NCBI GenBank assembly: GCA_038501785.1 | Contig: JBAMJR010000189.1 | Location: 707,501 to 771,500, forward strand | Source of the DNA: Myoxocephalus aenaeus | Taxonomy: Eukaryota; Chordata; Actinopteri; Perciformes; Cottidae | Length of the DNA: 64,000 nucleotides | Direction: 5' to 3' | Part shown: positions 63,013 through 64,000 of the stretch, piece by piece | How positions within the stretch are numbered: position 1 is the first letter of the stretch | How the letters are laid out: every line of letters starts with the position of its first letter | Notes under the pieces: model-generated | The model's input: the letters and a program-made list of their open reading frames with translations, nothing else | Told to the model about the DNA's origin: nothing | Database searches by the model: none | Translations under genes and position numbers: made by a program

Positions 63013-63049
<37 letters not shown>
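63013..63049. repeat. (TG)n microsatellite
   Basis: About 18 perfect units. Confidence 0.97.
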
Positions 63050-63050
<1 letters not shown>

Positions 63051-63384
63051 GGAGATGAGCGGTAGAGGTGATTATTTCTCGACCATCATCCAATCAGGCT
63101 GAACTTTGACGCCCCCCTCAAAGTCTCATGTTAATCCCTCCCTACCCTTTCATTTCCTACAGTGACTCACAGTTCAGCTGCGATTCTCCTCTACTTCTTC
63201 ACTCCCTCTCCACCTTCATTGCTCCCTACTGTGAATTGTTGATACACCCCCTTTTGGCTCCACTCCTCTCCATCCTCCATCCTCCACCTTGTCCCATGAG
63301 TTCCCTGAGGTGACAGGCAACCAATGATGACACTCATTGTTACGCCATCTGGAACAAAGCCATGCATTTTTAATCTGCTCTGAC

Positions 63385-63428
63385 ACACTCTCTCTTTCCC
63401 TCTCTCTCTGTCTCTCTCTGTCTCCCTC
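63385..63428. repeat. CT-rich low-complexity tract
   Basis: Imperfect CT units broken by TTTCC and GT; polypyrimidine on the plus strand. Confidence 0.85.
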
Positions 63429-64000
63429 GGCATCCTGTCCCCCAGCCACAGCTTGATTCACACCCAGCGGAGAGGCATTTCACCTGGGACCACAAACCTC
63501 AGTGTCCTGCCTGCCCCTAGTGCTTGTGTCCCACTGTGTGTGTGTACATGTGTGTGAATGGCAGACACCTCCGCAGTGTAGTTTTGCTTCAGGGCCTCAC
63601 AGCTTGTGTCAGATGGGGGGAGAAAGGGAATAAGGGAGGGGGTCTGCCTCCACTGACCTTCAGCCATTAACAAAAGGCTGCTCTCACACTGACGCGGACA
63701 AACATTTTATCCACTGTGGGATTCATGAAACTAATAGCACTATTAATGAAACCCTTTGCTTGCCAGCTGACAACGGTCTCTTGTGTGAGTAGATCAATGG
63801 ATTCATCAATAAGAGACTTGGGGGATATTTAGCGTTGTTGATTAAGAAAATGAGAATCCCATACAGAAACTAAATGCATCCACTTTGCTGATCTTACACG
63901 GACACTGACCAAAGTAACAATGTTTAATTGGAGCTTTTCTGAAACCAATCTAATAAAACAGCACTGCTATACATTCTTCTATCATGAAGTTTACAAGATA

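Larger units (their letters stand above)
59973..64000. other. Non-coding with microsatellites
   Basis: Holds (CA)n at 62304-62351, (TG)n at 63013-63049 and a CT-rich tract at 63385-63428. Blocks at about 60480-60670 and 63700-63880 (the latter rich in ATTAATGAA and ATCAATGGATT-like sequence) are candidates for conserved non-coding elements. No exon was recognised up to the window edge. Confidence 0.4.

Noticed and set aside
1..64000. A novel multi-gene system (defence, biosynthetic or similar)
   Set aside because: No gene cluster exists in the window; the only recognisable coding remnants belong to transposons.

Overview
This window looks like vertebrate, most likely percomorph teleost, nuclear DNA. 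It has no dense coding layout, no operons and no bacterial gene signals. It is rich in long CA/GT and AT microsatellites. It carries several hAT-type DNA transposons with 8-bp target duplications, LINE 3' ends, a tRNA-headed SINE with a long LINE-like tail of the kind common in spiny-rayed fishes, and a probable solo LTR. I found no exon that can be assigned to a named protein, so the host gene (if any) is left unnamed.

Layout. 1-5.3 kb: AT-rich non-coding DNA with nothing recognisable. 5.3-6.4 kb: a CpG-rich, promoter-like segment with a palindromic double E-box, a probable untranslated first exon ending at a strong splice donor (5889/5890) and a 44-codon upstream ORF. 5.9-24.6 kb: probably intron of that plus-strand transcription unit, with long microsatellites, one strong RE1 (REST/NRSF) site at 14.7 kb, a weak exon candidate at 20.1 kb and two hAT termini. 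24.6-26.3 kb: a hAT element inserted into the tRNA-like head of a minus-strand SINE. 28.2-35.9 kb: a dense transposon nest containing two LINE fragments, two related hAT copies, another hAT with a nested hAT inside it, a 702-bp terminal-inverted-repeat element carrying an expanded AT minisatellite, and a pair of ~0.5-kb direct repeats. 36.2-39.4 kb: two further exon candidates, one TATA-like first exon and one short signal-anchor-like coding exon. 43.1-50.9 kb: a hAT with a probable solo LTR inside it, hAT termini, the SINE with an 85-bp locally duplicated insert, and a small MITE. 50.9-64 kb: mostly non-coding, with a decayed hAT at 59 kb that still shows a transposase motif.

The best reading is promoter-proximal and intronic sequence of a long, possibly neuronally regulated gene (CpG-rich first exon, RE1 site, very sparse exons), heavily remodelled by nested transposons. 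I see no previously undescribed multi-gene system. The most distinctive items are the RE1 site, the local 85-bp duplication inside the SINE, the transposon nest with its AT minisatellite, and the unassigned exon candidates. All family calls come from termini, target duplications and short motifs read by eye; no database search was possible.
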